Assembly: GCA_035635855.1 (NCBI GenBank)
Contig: DASQAF010000029.1
Span: 62,001 to 126,000, forward strand
Length of the DNA: 64,000 nucleotides
From: UBA11740 sp035635855
Lineage (GTDB): Bacteria; Acidobacteriota; Blastocatellia; Pyrinomonadales; Pyrinomonadaceae
Reading direction: 5' to 3'
The first letter of the stretch is position 1; every line of letters begins with the position of its first letter. Below the pieces are notes generated by a model that was not told where the DNA came from, searched no databases, and saw only the letters and a list, made by a program, of their open reading frames with translations. Both the position numbers and the translations under genes were made by a program. Of the stretch, positions 25,948-33,997 are shown one piece after another.

Positions 25948-27270
25948 ATGAAAATGCCCTTCAGATTTAGTCTCATCGCGTTGGTCGTTTTTGTTCTTGC
26001 CGGTGGTTCGCAGGCCCAGTCGTCGAGATCGATCGACCCCATAACTCGTCCACGCTCGGTAGCTGCTGTAAAGACAGCGAATTCCTCTAAACCGAAATAT
26101 CAGGAACCCTCCGCCCAAACCCAAACACCGTCGCGTCCTCAGGAAGCCGGAACGAAATCGAGTGAAAAGACACCGGCCAGCATCAATCGACAGCAACCAG
26201 ACGAATCAAAAGCCTCGCCACGTGAAGAGTCCGGCGCGTCTCGGCATCTGTCTCCGAACCGGATTCGCGCGCGTATTAACGAAGCCACGCGGCTAATGAA
26301 GGTTCGCCCGTTGCCGACCGCGTTGACCGTGCCTTCGCTCGAGTATGTGACGCTGGCTACTTTGTTGCCTGAGACTTCGCAGATCCATCTGATCCGGATT
26401 CCCAAGACGATCTTCCTGACGAAAGGCTCGGCACTTTCGCTGACAACTTCGCTGGGACTGCCCGTTGACGTCCACGTCTTGCGCGCCAACGGCGTTAACA
26501 CGGCGGTCACGGTCTTTGACGAAAAGAATCGATCGCTGCTGCCGCTGGTCGTCGAATTTCCGATCGAGCGGCGCGGCGTCTTTCGCGAGATGGCCTATTA
26601 CACGTCGGCCCACCCAGCGCTGCTTGCCAGCGACATCACGAAGGCGGGCCAGACTTACGTCAACTCAATGGTCGATCTGGCGGCAAAACGTCTGCGGGAC
26701 AAAGGAGTGTCCATTCCGCAGAACATTGTTGAGGTGGCCAAGCGTCTTTGTATCGTTGAGCACGTCGATCACGATCGCTTTCGAAACGAAAATCGGATCG
26801 CGCTGTACGAAGAAATCTATTCACTCTATGCGCTGAACCTTTTGGAGACTTATCGCTATTCGGTCAGCTCAGCGGGCGCGGGTGGCATGGTGCAAATGAT
26901 CCCGTGGACGTATGCCCTCATGCGCCAACGTCATCCGGGTGTGGGCTTGAATCCCGATTTTGTGGCCGGCATGCGCAATCACGGAAACGCCCTCGAAGCG
27001 ATGCTGCTTTATATGCAAGATACCTGGGGCGATTTGCTCGCCAACGAAGACATTCAGGCGGCCTTGAGCGCGAAACAGGCAGCGCCAAGTGAGTTAATGG
27101 CCGCCGGTTACAATTCCAACGCCGCGAAGCTGCCCGGTTACATTCGGCGTGGCGGCGCGGGTTGGCGCTCACTAATTCCGCGCGAAACCCAAATCTATTT
27201 GCAGATCTATCAATCGTTCGACAGCCTGATGAAGTCAAAAGAAAACCATCTGCGTAAGAATCGCGGGTGA
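25948..27270 (+). CDS. Secreted lytic transglycosylase-like protein
   Basis: 440 residues with a signal peptide (MKMPFRFSLIALVVFVLAGG) and a low-complexity Ser/Pro/Gln-rich linker to about residue 105. A beta-rich domain follows (about 115-220). The C-terminal 200 residues look like an SLT (goose-lysozyme-like) domain. The segment SSAGAGGMVQMIPWTYALM corresponds to the family's S-A-x-G-M-Q-x-P motif, and a glutamate in NRIALYEEIYSLYAL precedes it where the catalytic acid sits. It is probably periplasmic and acts on peptidoglycan; activity is unproven because the motif is divergent. A candidate TTGACA box lies at 25866. The gene is closed by a strong terminator. Confidence 0.65.
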   Translation: MKMPFRFSLIALVVFVLAGGSQAQSSRSIDPITRPRSVAAVKTANSSKPKYQEPSAQTQTPSRPQEAGTKSSEKTPASINRQQPDESKASPREESGASRHLSPNRIRARINEATRLMKVRPLPTALTVPSLEYVTLATLLPETSQIHLIRIPKTIFLTKGSALSLTTSLGLPVDVHVLRANGVNTAVTVFDEKNRSLLPLVVEFPIERRGVFREMAYYTSAHPALLASDITKAGQTYVNSMVDLAAKRLRDKGVSIPQNIVEVAKRLCIVEHVDHDRFRNENRIALYEEIYSLYALNLLETYRYSVSSAGAGGMVQMIPWTYALMRQRHPGVGLNPDFVAGMRNHGNALEAMLLYMQDTWGDLLANEDIQAALSAKQAAPSELMAAGYNSNAAKLPGYIRRGGAGWRSLIPRETQIYLQIYQSFDSLMKSKENHLRKNRG

Positions 27271-27323
27271 GTCGCCAATCGATTAGTCGACGCGGTTGCA
27301 TCGAGCGATCATTTCGGTCTATA

Positions 27324-27371
27324 ACAGCGTGCCGTTAAGCTGGTCTCCCCAGAAACAGGCACGCTGTTTTT
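27324..27371 (+). terminator. Rho-independent terminator
   Basis: A 10-bp perfect stem acagcgtgcc / ggcacgctgt closes a 24-base loop and is followed by five T. It separates the transglycosylase-like gene from the cytochrome gene. Confidence 0.8.
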
Positions 27372-27439
27372 GTATCTTGTGCCGCCGAACTTCTGTGCCG
27401 GTAGCGCCCCTTTCCGGCAGGGACCGACGGGAGCAAAAA

Positions 27440-28666
27440 ATGAAACTAAATATTCTCAGACTTCTGATCGTCGCGCTGGCGTGTGTCAGCGTCATCGTAG
27501 TTATCACGAATGCGGGTGCGCAAAAATCGTCGCCGGCCCAGCGCCAATTTGTTTCTCTGTCGAGCCTGGGAATGGCCGCGCCGGCACAGACGCCAGCGGC
27601 GGCTAGAGCGCCACAGGAAAAAACCACCGAACAGGTGCAAAAGAATATCAAGGTGCTCAACGGCCTGCCGCAATCGCAATTGATTCCGGTGATGAATTTT
27701 TTCAGTGCGTCTTTGGGGGTGAGGTGCACTTTCTGCCACGTTAACAACAACGGCGTCTGGGCGTTTGACTCAGATGAAAAGCCTGAAAAGGACAGGGCCC
27801 GCGAAATGATCACGATGGTGCTCGGTGTTAACAAGACAACCTTCAAAGGAGGCGTGGAAGTCTCTTGTTACACCTGTCACCGGGGCAGCCGAAATCCCGT
27901 AAGCCTGCCACCGTTGCCCCTGCCGATTCCATCTCCGAGACCGTCGGCGCCTGCGGCTAACGCACCTGGCGCTCAGGCTTCACCGACTCCGGCGATGCCT
28001 TCCGCGGATGAAATCATCAACAAGTACGTGGCCGCGATTGGGGGCCAGGCCGCTATTGATAAGCTGAAGACTCGCATTATGAAAGGCAACATCAAGACGT
28101 CAAGCGGTGTGACGCTCACTTACCAAATCGAGCAGTCAGCTCCGGATCGAGCGCATGAGATGTTCATGTCGGAACAAGGCACAATGGAGCGCGCCGTCAG
28201 CGGCAACCTGGGCTGGGAAAAGAATCCGCAGGGCCTGCACGATATTACCGGCCAGCAGTTGGCTGATCTGAAAATGTCGCTCCAACTGTTCCGCAATCTG
28301 AAACTGAAAGAGCAATACACGAGCCTTCGCGTGGGCGGCCGTAAGGAAAAGATCGGCGAGCGCGACGTTTATGTAATCACGGGGACCACGGCGGACAAAA
28401 AGCGCGAGCGGCTGTTTTTTGATGCCGAGAACGGCTTGCTGCTGCGGCGCGTTAGTTACACCGAAACCATGATTGGCATCATTCCCGAGCAGACAGATTT
28501 CGAGGATTATCGCGACGTTGAGGGCGTGAAACTTCCATTTACGGTGAGGCTGTCTGCGGTCGATGCCAATCGGGTGTCAACGCGGACGTTCAGCGAGATC
28601 AAACTCAATGTGCCGGTGGACGATTCGAAATTTAATAAGCCCGCCGCCGCGAAGACTAATCCGTAA
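27440..28666 (+). CDS. Di-haem cytochrome with reaction-centre-cytochrome-like domain and a C-terminal LolA/DUF620-like domain
   Basis: 408 residues. The start at 27440 gives a signal peptide (MKLNILRLLIVALACVSVIV). Residues about 60-160 hold two CxxCH haem motifs, CTFCH (96-100) and CYTCH (143-147). The surrounding sequence (GLPQSQLIPVMNFFSASLGVRC) is typical of the photosynthetic reaction-centre cytochrome c subunit family common in non-phototrophic Acidobacteria. After a Pro/Ala-rich linker, about 180-405 form a beta-rich domain (INKYVAAIGGQAAIDKLKTR...) like periplasmic outer-membrane-lipoprotein-sorting proteins. Only two haems are present instead of four, so this is probably a periplasmic electron carrier, not a photosystem subunit. 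No photosynthesis gene is in the window. Confidence 0.8.
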   Translation: MKLNILRLLIVALACVSVIVVITNAGAQKSSPAQRQFVSLSSLGMAAPAQTPAAARAPQEKTTEQVQKNIKVLNGLPQSQLIPVMNFFSASLGVRCTFCHVNNNGVWAFDSDEKPEKDRAREMITMVLGVNKTTFKGGVEVSCYTCHRGSRNPVSLPPLPLPIPSPRPSAPAANAPGAQASPTPAMPSADEIINKYVAAIGGQAAIDKLKTRIMKGNIKTSSGVTLTYQIEQSAPDRAHEMFMSEQGTMERAVSGNLGWEKNPQGLHDITGQQLADLKMSLQLFRNLKLKEQYTSLRVGGRKEKIGERDVYVITGTTADKKRERLFFDAENGLLLRRVSYTETMIGIIPEQTDFEDYRDVEGVKLPFTVRLSAVDANRVSTRTFSEIKLNVPVDDSKFNKPAAAKTNP

Positions 28667-28707
28667 GGCATTCCGAACGGCCTTACCGAGAGAATAAGAA
28701 GCGCGAG

Positions 28708-28971
28708 TCAATGTTCATCAGAGGTTGGCTCGCCTTCTTTCAGCTGCGACTCGACGTGCTTCAACGCTGATTCCAATTGCGCCCGGTAACGCTCGTTCCT
28801 CGCCAACTTCAGGCGGCCGAGAATCTGGGCCCGCGACAACAGCAGAGACTGCCGCCGCTCGCCCTGCTGGCGTTGCTGTGGAGACGCTTGACGCTCGGCT
28901 TGCGCGTCTCGCTCAGCCTCAGCAGCGCCGATTTGCTCCTCGACCGATTTGCTTTCCCACCCGCGCGCCAT
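28708..28971 (-). CDS. Small charged coiled-coil protein, function unknown
   Basis: 87 residues from the start at 28971 (MARGWESKSVEEQIGAAEAE). The protein is almost entirely helical and charged, rich in Glu, Arg and Gln, and ends in HVESQLKEGEPTSDEH. There is no signal peptide. A longer reading to 29082 adds 37 residues that overlap a hairpin (29048-29075), so the shorter start is preferred. Family not recognised with certainty. It is read convergently with the cytochrome gene. Confidence 0.6.
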   Translation of the reverse strand: MARGWESKSVEEQIGAAEAERDAQAERQASPQQRQQGERRQSLLLSRAQILGRLKLARNERYRAQLESALKHVESQLKEGEPTSDEH

Positions 28972-29047
28972 AGCCAAAGTATAACCTGATCCGAGCTGAT
29001 GTCGTGCCTCCAATTCCCGGCAGATTCGCATTCTCCCCACCAAATTA

Positions 29048-29075
29048 AGAAGCCCGCGTCTGGGCACGGGCTTCT
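29048..29075 (-). terminator. Terminator-like hairpin
   Basis: The arms agaagccc / gggcttct enclose a 12-base loop. On the minus strand it is followed by TTCTTAATTT. It lies downstream of the lipoprotein gene ending at 29105. It also resembles a short copy of the gaagcccg repeat family, so it could be a repeat and not a true terminator. Confidence 0.5.
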
Positions 29076-29104
29076 GTGGCAAGTCGAACGTTTACAGCGG
29101 AGAA

Positions 29105-29527
29105 CTATGAGACAGTGAAGCTGGCGGATTTCTGGTCTTTCTGCTCGCCGCCTTCATTCATCAAAATAACTTCCAATTTGTACTTGCCCTTTGGCCAACC
29201 ATCGGGAGGCGGCGTGAAACTGTAGGTGGCAGTGCCACTGCCATCCAGATCAAGAGTCTTCTCGAGGCTCGGAATGGGACCGGTTTGTTGCCCCGGGACG
29301 TCTTCGACGACCAGGCGTCCTTTTACTTTGACCTTCCCCGGAGCATTTGAAATCGTCGCCACGCCATAGATAGGATCATTCGCCCCAAAGGTGCTGGTCT
29401 CCTGACTGACTTCCTTGTCTTTCCCGATCTTCAAGCTACTAATGTTCGCCGTCGTTGCACTGCATGCCAGCGCCGCCAGGGCCAGAAGGCCAGAAGCAAG
29501 CGCAAAGTTGAATCTATTCGTCCGCAT
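29105..29527 (-). CDS. Lipoprotein, function unknown
   Basis: 140 residues from the start at 29527 (ribosome-binding GGGGGG 7 bp ahead). The N-terminus has a lipobox ending in cysteine (LALAALAC, C about residue 22), so the protein is lipid-anchored. The mature part is a single beta-rich domain (ISSLKIGKDKEVSQ... YSFTPPPDGWPKGKYKLEV) that resembles an Ig-like or copper-binding-like fold with a C-terminal T-V-S ending. No catalytic motif is visible. It is read in the same direction as the SDR gene, which ends 57 bp upstream. Confidence 0.72.
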   Translation of the reverse strand: MRTNRFNFALASGLLALAALACSATTANISSLKIGKDKEVSQETSTFGANDPIYGVATISNAPGKVKVKGRLVVEDVPGQQTGPIPSLEKTLDLDGSGTATYSFTPPPDGWPKGKYKLEVILMNEGGEQKDQKSASFTVS

Positions 29528-29583
29528 TGGTGTCCCCCCTCTTTCTTCCGTAAGATCTTGGTGATCGCTTGAGTAGTACCTGA

Positions 29584-30375
29584 TCAAATTAGCCCGCGCA
29601 CCCAGCCACCGTCAACCTGCAGCGTCACGCCGGTAATGTAAGACGCGCGCTCAGAAGCGAGGAACGCCACGGCGGCGGCGATCTCTTCAGCGGAGGCCAT
29701 GCGGCGCATTGGCGCTTGTAACGCCCAGGAATCAATTATCTCCTGTTTGGATTTGCCCGAGGCTTTGCCGCGAGTAGCGGCCAACTCGTCCTGTCGTTCA
29801 GTCAGCGTGTATCCCGGCGCCACGTTGTTCACGGTGACTCCGTCAGCGGCTACTTCGTTCGAAACTGTCTTGGCCCAACCGGTCAAACCCGCGCGCACGG
29901 TGTTCGAAAGCAGCAAGCCTTCGATCGGCTGCTTGACCGACACGGAAGTGATGTTGACGATGCGTCCCCATTTTTGCGCGCGCATGCCGGGTAGAACCAG
30001 CTTGGCAAGTCGGATCGCTGACAATGCGTTTTGCTCAAACGCCTTGCGAAACATGTCCAGGTCGGTGTCGGCGAAAACGGTCGCCGGGGGGCCGCCTGCG
30101 TTGGTCACGCAGATGTCGACGCGTCCGGCGCGTTCCAAAGCGAGATTCACAAAGCTTTCAGTCTGCGCGCCGTCGGTTACGTCCGCGGCTATCCCGGCAA
30201 CGTCGACGCCCGTTTCCTGGTGAATCTCTTGGGCTGCTTCCGACGCGTGTGCTTCATCCCGCGAACAGAGAAAGACTCGCGCGCCTTCGCGCGCCAGCTC
30301 ACGCGCGGCGGCAAAGCCGATCCCGCGACTGGCCGCGGCAACCAGAGCCACTCGATCTTTTAGTCCAAAGTCCAT
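29584..30375 (-). CDS. Atypical short-chain dehydrogenase/reductase (BKR-like, no catalytic Tyr)
   Basis: 263-residue SDR. The nucleotide-binding loop reads AAASRGIG in place of the usual TGxxxGIG. NAGG and the serine in NITSVSV are present. At the YxxxK position the sequence is SNTVRAGLTGWAK, so the catalytic tyrosine is missing while the lysine remains. This matches a known BKR-like subgroup without a perfect tetrad. The Rossmann fold and C-terminal ITGVTLQVDGGWVRG are intact, so it may still bind NAD(P)H. It is first of three minus-strand genes next to the kynurenine genes and might act on a CoA thioester. The start at 30375 has GGAAGGA upstream; an in-frame ATG at 30405 is possible. Confidence 0.82.
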   Translation of the reverse strand: MDFGLKDRVALVAAASRGIGFAAARELAREGARVFLCSRDEAHASEAAQEIHQETGVDVAGIAADVTDGAQTESFVNLALERAGRVDICVTNAGGPPATVFADTDLDMFRKAFEQNALSAIRLAKLVLPGMRAQKWGRIVNITSVSVKQPIEGLLLSNTVRAGLTGWAKTVSNEVAADGVTVNNVAPGYTLTERQDELAATRGKASGKSKQEIIDSWALQAPMRRMASAEEIAAAVAFLASERASYITGVTLQVDGGWVRGLI

Positions 30376-30458
30376 GTTTGAGTGTCCTTCCGAGTTTTGA
30401 GCCACGGAGTGGCGAAATGTTTATAGAACCTCGAGAAGCAAAAAGTCGGCGTGCTCCT

Positions 30459-31001
30459 TTAGGAGCGCGATGTTGTTTCCGCTAGACACATTTCCAACAG
30501 CTCCTCCGGATCGTCACCATAAAAAACGCGTGCCTTCGTCTCTTTCTGAAACTCGTCAACGAGTCGTTCGATTTCATCAGCTACTCCGCCGGTTCCCGTC
30601 AGGCAGCCGATGACTTTGCCTTCGTCGTAAGCAATCGTAAATTCGTTCAGCGAACCAATCGAGCCAGAGATGAAGAGCACCACATCGCACGAGCGCACCA
30701 GCACCACGTTGCGGCCCTTCAAGCCAAAGCCGGTATAGATGATTGCGTCGCAGGCGTCCGTGGGTAAACCGTATCGGTCGAAGTGTTCGTTTTCATCGGC
30801 GGCCGGCGAAACGCCGATGTGCATGGCCCCGGCATCATGAGCAGCTTTGCCGGTCGCGTAAACCAGTCCGGTAGTCGCCCCGGTAAGCAAAATCGCATTA
30901 CTTGCGGCGATGACTTTTCCCAGGGCAATCGCTTTGTCACGCAGGACTTGCGATGCGGCGGCTTCAGCCGATCCCATGACGCCAACTTTGGTCTTCATCA
31001 T
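30459..31001 (-). CDS. TIGR00725-like nucleotide-binding Rossmann protein (LOG/DprA superfamily)
   Basis: About 180 residues. The Rossmann-like core has VGVMGSAEAA at the N-terminus, LLTGATTGLVYATGKAA in place of the PGGxGTxxE-containing region, and DVVLFISGSIGSLNEFTIAYDEGK with a G-S-x-N-E-F motif. This is the TIGR00725 family, which is related to lysine-decarboxylase-like LOG and to DprA; the cytokinin-activating PGGxGTxxE motif is altered. Function unknown. The start at 31001 (MMKTKVGVMG) avoids an overlap with the OYE gene that a start at 31064 would cause. It lies between the SDR and OYE genes, read in the same direction. Confidence 0.78.
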   Translation of the reverse strand: MMKTKVGVMGSAEAAASQVLRDKAIALGKVIAASNAILLTGATTGLVYATGKAAHDAGAMHIGVSPAADENEHFDRYGLPTDACDAIIYTGFGLKGRNVVLVRSCDVVLFISGSIGSLNEFTIAYDEGKVIGCLTGTGGVADEIERLVDEFQKETKARVFYGDDPEELLEMCLAETTSRS

Positions 31002-31032
31002 TACGTCCGGAAAGTTGAGTTTAAGTTTGCTG

Positions 31033-32496
31033 TCAACGCGGCGCGAGCAAACGCCGGCGCCCATCCGCGGCCAGCTTTATTCCCGGTTCGTCGAGTTGCT
31101 TTCGATCCCAGAGCTTGCAAGTCACTTGTCGATGCGCTTGATCCAAAGCTTCGCAGTAATTTGTGTAGGTGCAACGCCGAACAGCTTCGCCGTGTCCGGT
31201 TCTCACTTTCACAAACCAATCGGGATCAGCCAAAGCCTGTCGCGCCAGGCCGGCGATGTCGGCGGCACCGCTGTGAATAATTGCTTCCGCTTGTTCGAAG
31301 GTCGTGATTCCTCCGGTAGCAACTACCGGCGTTTCGAATCCTGCGGCGTTCACTGCGCGCTTGATCGCAGAGACCAGCGGCACGGATCGGCCGAAGGGGC
31401 CGCGTTCGTCTGACAAGGTCGTGGGCATGCATTCGTAACCGCTCTGGCCGGTGTAAGGATAGACAGCCTGGCCGACTTTTGGTTGCTCGGCATCTTCGAA
31501 CTTGCCGCCTTTCGAGATGGAAAGGTAGTCCATGCCGGCTTTCGCGAACTCAACTCCAAAGTAAACCGCGTCGTCAACCCGATTGCCGCCGGCAATCACT
31601 TCATCGCCCAGAAAGCGCACGCCCACCACGTAATCATCGCCGACACTTTTCCGCACAGCCCGATAAACTTCCAGCGGTAAGCGCGCCCGATTCTCTCGCG
31701 GCCCGCCATAGCCATCGCCTCGATCGTTAAGCGCGCTCAGAAACCCCGCCATGGTGTAGGCGTGCGCATAGTGCAACTCGACGCCATCGAATCCAGCCTC
31801 GCGCGCGCGGCGCGCGGCGTCAGAGAAGATCGACGGAAGAACCTGCGGTAGTTCGCAAATGTGTGGCAGGTCCATATCCGTCACTCGCTCGCGATAACCA
31901 AAGCGAAGTGATTCGAGTTCGCGTTCGTTAAGTACGCGATCGATGAGCGTGTCCGGAGCATCGTTGAGAAAAGCGCGGACCTTGGCTTCGTCGGCGCTGA
32001 CCCAGCGTGAGTCTTCAGTCAATTCGGCAATCGCCTGGCGATGATGTTCGGTGACCTGAAGAAAGCGCTGGAAATATTTTGCCGGGTCAGGCCGTCGCTT
32101 GACCGCCAGAAAATCGATAATCTGAATGAAGAGTTTAGTGTGACCTTCGCTTGCTTCCCAAACAGTTTCGACCAGTTGCTTCAATCCCGGCAGAAATCGG
32201 TCGTGACCGATTCGCAACAACGGCCCGCTGGGTATGTCGCGCACGCCGGTAGCTTCAACCACCAGTGCCCCGGGTTGTCCTTCCGCGAACCGTCGATACC
32301 AATCCAGATTCTCTGGTGTGACAAATCCATCTTCAGTCGCACGCCATGGGACCATGGCCGGCACCCAGGTACGGCTTTCCAGGGTGATCGGCCCGATGCG
32401 TATTGGCTCAAACAGAAGCGAAGCTTTCGCTTCTTCCGCCGAGGGCCAGCGCGTTTCAGGAATCGGATGTTTGATTGGGCTCGCGAACTTCCACAT
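31033..32496 (-). CDS. Old Yellow Enzyme family NADH:flavin oxidoreductase with an insertion
   Basis: 487-residue FMN-dependent TIM-barrel oxidoreductase. Recognisable parts are FEPIRIGPITLESRTWVPAM at the N-terminus, the active-site HYAHAYTMAGFLS (OYE HxxHGY site with an Ala for Gly), GYGGPRENRARLPLEVYRAV, and the phosphate-binding ATGGITTFEQAE and GAADIAGLARQALADPDW. The family is usually about 360 residues. Here about 70 extra residues (DFLAVKRRPDPAKYFQRF... DMDLPHICELP) sit before the active site and about 50 at the C-terminus (CTYTNYCEAL with cysteines). It may reduce an enoyl or aromatic CoA substrate made by the CoA ligase nearby. Membership of the anthraniloyl-CoA monooxygenase/reductase C-terminal domain group is possible but unproven. 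Confidence 0.85.
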   Translation of the reverse strand: MWKFASPIKHPIPETRWPSAEEAKASLLFEPIRIGPITLESRTWVPAMVPWRATEDGFVTPENLDWYRRFAEGQPGALVVEATGVRDIPSGPLLRIGHDRFLPGLKQLVETVWEASEGHTKLFIQIIDFLAVKRRPDPAKYFQRFLQVTEHHRQAIAELTEDSRWVSADEAKVRAFLNDAPDTLIDRVLNERELESLRFGYRERVTDMDLPHICELPQVLPSIFSDAARRAREAGFDGVELHYAHAYTMAGFLSALNDRGDGYGGPRENRARLPLEVYRAVRKSVGDDYVVGVRFLGDEVIAGGNRVDDAVYFGVEFAKAGMDYLSISKGGKFEDAEQPKVGQAVYPYTGQSGYECMPTTLSDERGPFGRSVPLVSAIKRAVNAAGFETPVVATGGITTFEQAEAIIHSGAADIAGLARQALADPDWFVKVRTGHGEAVRRCTYTNYCEALDQAHRQVTCKLWDRKQLDEPGIKLAADGRRRLLAPR

Positions 32497-32526
32497 GCTG
32501 AATCACTTTATCATGAGCTAACTTTT

Positions 32527-32648
32527 TTGGAGTGCGCCTCAGAGCGAAGCGGCGACGGCGCCTTGGATGTCTGATAAACTTTAGTTCGTCGATTCGAGGG
32601 ACGGCGAATCCAGAGCGGTGTCGCGCTTCGCTTGCCACCGCACTCCAA
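32527..32648. repeat. 'ggagtgcg' MITE-like repeat, copy 1
   Basis: The ends ttggagtgcg (32527-32536) and cgcactccaa (32639-32648) are perfect 10-bp terminal inverted repeats. The last 33 bases (gcggtgtcgcgcttcgcttg... to the end) are identical to copy 2 at 33892-33986. It sits between the divergent OYE and kynureninase genes. Confidence 0.85.
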
Positions 32649-32692
32649 GTTGTTATTGTGGTAAATTATCGCCGCACTGAACGGAGCACCCG

Positions 32693-33889
32693 TTGCCTGA
32701 CAACCTTCTAAAATGGCGTTCTGAATTTCCCATCCTCGACAGGACGGTTTATCTAATCTCGCACAGTCTCGGCGCGATGCCGCGCGCCACTTACGATCGC
32801 CTGCACGAATATGCGGACATCTGGGCGACGCGGGGCGTGCGCGCCTGGGCCGACGGCTGGTGGGAAATGCCGGTGAGGATCGGAAATGAGCTTGGGCGCA
32901 TCATTGGCGCCGACGCCGGCACGGTCGTGATGCATCAAAATGTTTCGATTTGTCAGTCGCTGATTCTTTCCTGCTTTCTCCCACTGCCTGAAAACTCAAA
33001 GCGTCGCAAGATCGTCTACTCCGAATTGAATTTCCCTTCGGTGATGTACGTGTACGAGGCGCACGCGCGTGCCCATGGACTGCGCATCGAACAGGTAAAG
33101 TCTGATGATGGTATGACCGTGCCCCTGGAGCGAATGCTGGCGGCGATCGATGAAGAAACTTTGCTGGTGCCGATCTCGCACGTGCTTTACAAGAGCGCAT
33201 TCCTGCAGGACGCCCGAGCGATTACCGAGCGCGCACACCGAGTCGGTGCGCAGGTTGTGTTGGACACATACCAATCCGCGGGCACGGTGCCGTTCAGTGT
33301 GAAAGATTTAAGAGTGGATTTCGCGACCGGGGGCTCAGTGAAATGGCTTTGTGGCGGTCCCGGCGCGGGATATCTTTACGTGCGACCGGATTTGATCGAG
33401 CAACTGGAGCCGAAGACCACGGGTTGGATGGCCCATGAAGAACCCTTCGCTTTTGAGAGTGAGTTGCGTTACGCTCCGAACATCACGCGATTTCTCCACG
33501 GCTCGCCGGCGATTCCGGCACTGTATGCGGCTGAAAGCGGTTACCAAATAATTAATGAGATCGGCGTGGCCGCGATTCGCGAAAAGAGCACGCGCCAGAC
33601 CGGAGCGTTGATCGGATTAGCGGAAGCCGCCGGCTTTCGGGTGACGAGCCCGCAGAACGCAGCACAGCGCGGAGGCACCATTACGGTTTGGGACGACAAC
33701 GCGGCCGCCATGACCAAAGAGTTGATTCGACGCGAATTCATTGTCGATTATCGTCCCGGCGCCGGCGTGCGCATCTCTCCGCACTTCTATACGAAGGACG
33801 AAGAGCTGGAACTGGTAATCGCGGAGATGAAAAAGATTCGCAACTCGAAAGCATTCTCGAAGAACGAAAAAGTCGGCGCCGCCTTTTGA
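32693..33889 (+). CDS. kynU: Kynureninase
   Basis: 398-residue PLP enzyme that hydrolyses L-kynurenine to anthranilate and alanine. Fold-type I class V features are visible: YLISHSLGAMP at the N-terminus, DTYQSAGTVPF at the PLP-aspartate, and the Schiff-base lysine K217 in TGGSVKWLCGGPGAGYLYV. Length and GVRISPHFYTKDEEL at the C-terminus fit the kynureninase family. It starts with TTG at 32693 behind GGAG. It is flanked by direct copies of the same repeat (32527-32648 and 33892-33986), and tryptophan 2,3-dioxygenase follows. Other class V hydrolases such as cysteine desulfurases are less likely given the neighbours. Confidence 0.88.
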   Translation: MPDNLLKWRSEFPILDRTVYLISHSLGAMPRATYDRLHEYADIWATRGVRAWADGWWEMPVRIGNELGRIIGADAGTVVMHQNVSICQSLILSCFLPLPENSKRRKIVYSELNFPSVMYVYEAHARAHGLRIEQVKSDDGMTVPLERMLAAIDEETLLVPISHVLYKSAFLQDARAITERAHRVGAQVVLDTYQSAGTVPFSVKDLRVDFATGGSVKWLCGGPGAGYLYVRPDLIEQLEPKTTGWMAHEEPFAFESELRYAPNITRFLHGSPAIPALYAAESGYQIINEIGVAAIREKSTRQTGALIGLAEAAGFRVTSPQNAAQRGGTITVWDDNAAAMTKELIRREFIVDYRPGAGVRISPHFYTKDEELELVIAEMKKIRNSKAFSKNEKVGAAF

Positions 33890-33891
33890 GT

Positions 33892-33986
33892 TTGGAGCGC
33901 GCCGGCAGAGCGTAGCGACGACGGCGCTTTAGAATTTGAGATGGAAAGAAAGGCGGTGTCGCGCTTCGCTTGCCACCGCACTCCAA
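33892..33986. repeat. 'ggagtgcg' MITE-like repeat, copy 2
   Basis: The ends ttggagcgcg (33892-33901) and cgcactccaa (33977-33986) form terminal inverted repeats with one mismatch. The copy lies in the same orientation as copy 1, on the other side of kynU, and fills the kynU-kynA gap up to 11 bp from the kynA start. Confidence 0.85.
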
Positions 33987-33997
33987 AATAGGTACCC

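Noticed and set aside
28972..29082. Extended N-terminus of the small coiled-coil protein
   Set aside because: The extension crosses a hairpin and lacks a ribosome-binding site near it.
32527..33986. Classical composite transposon carrying kynU
   Set aside because: No transposase gene and no target-site duplication were seen; the copies are short MITE-like repeats.
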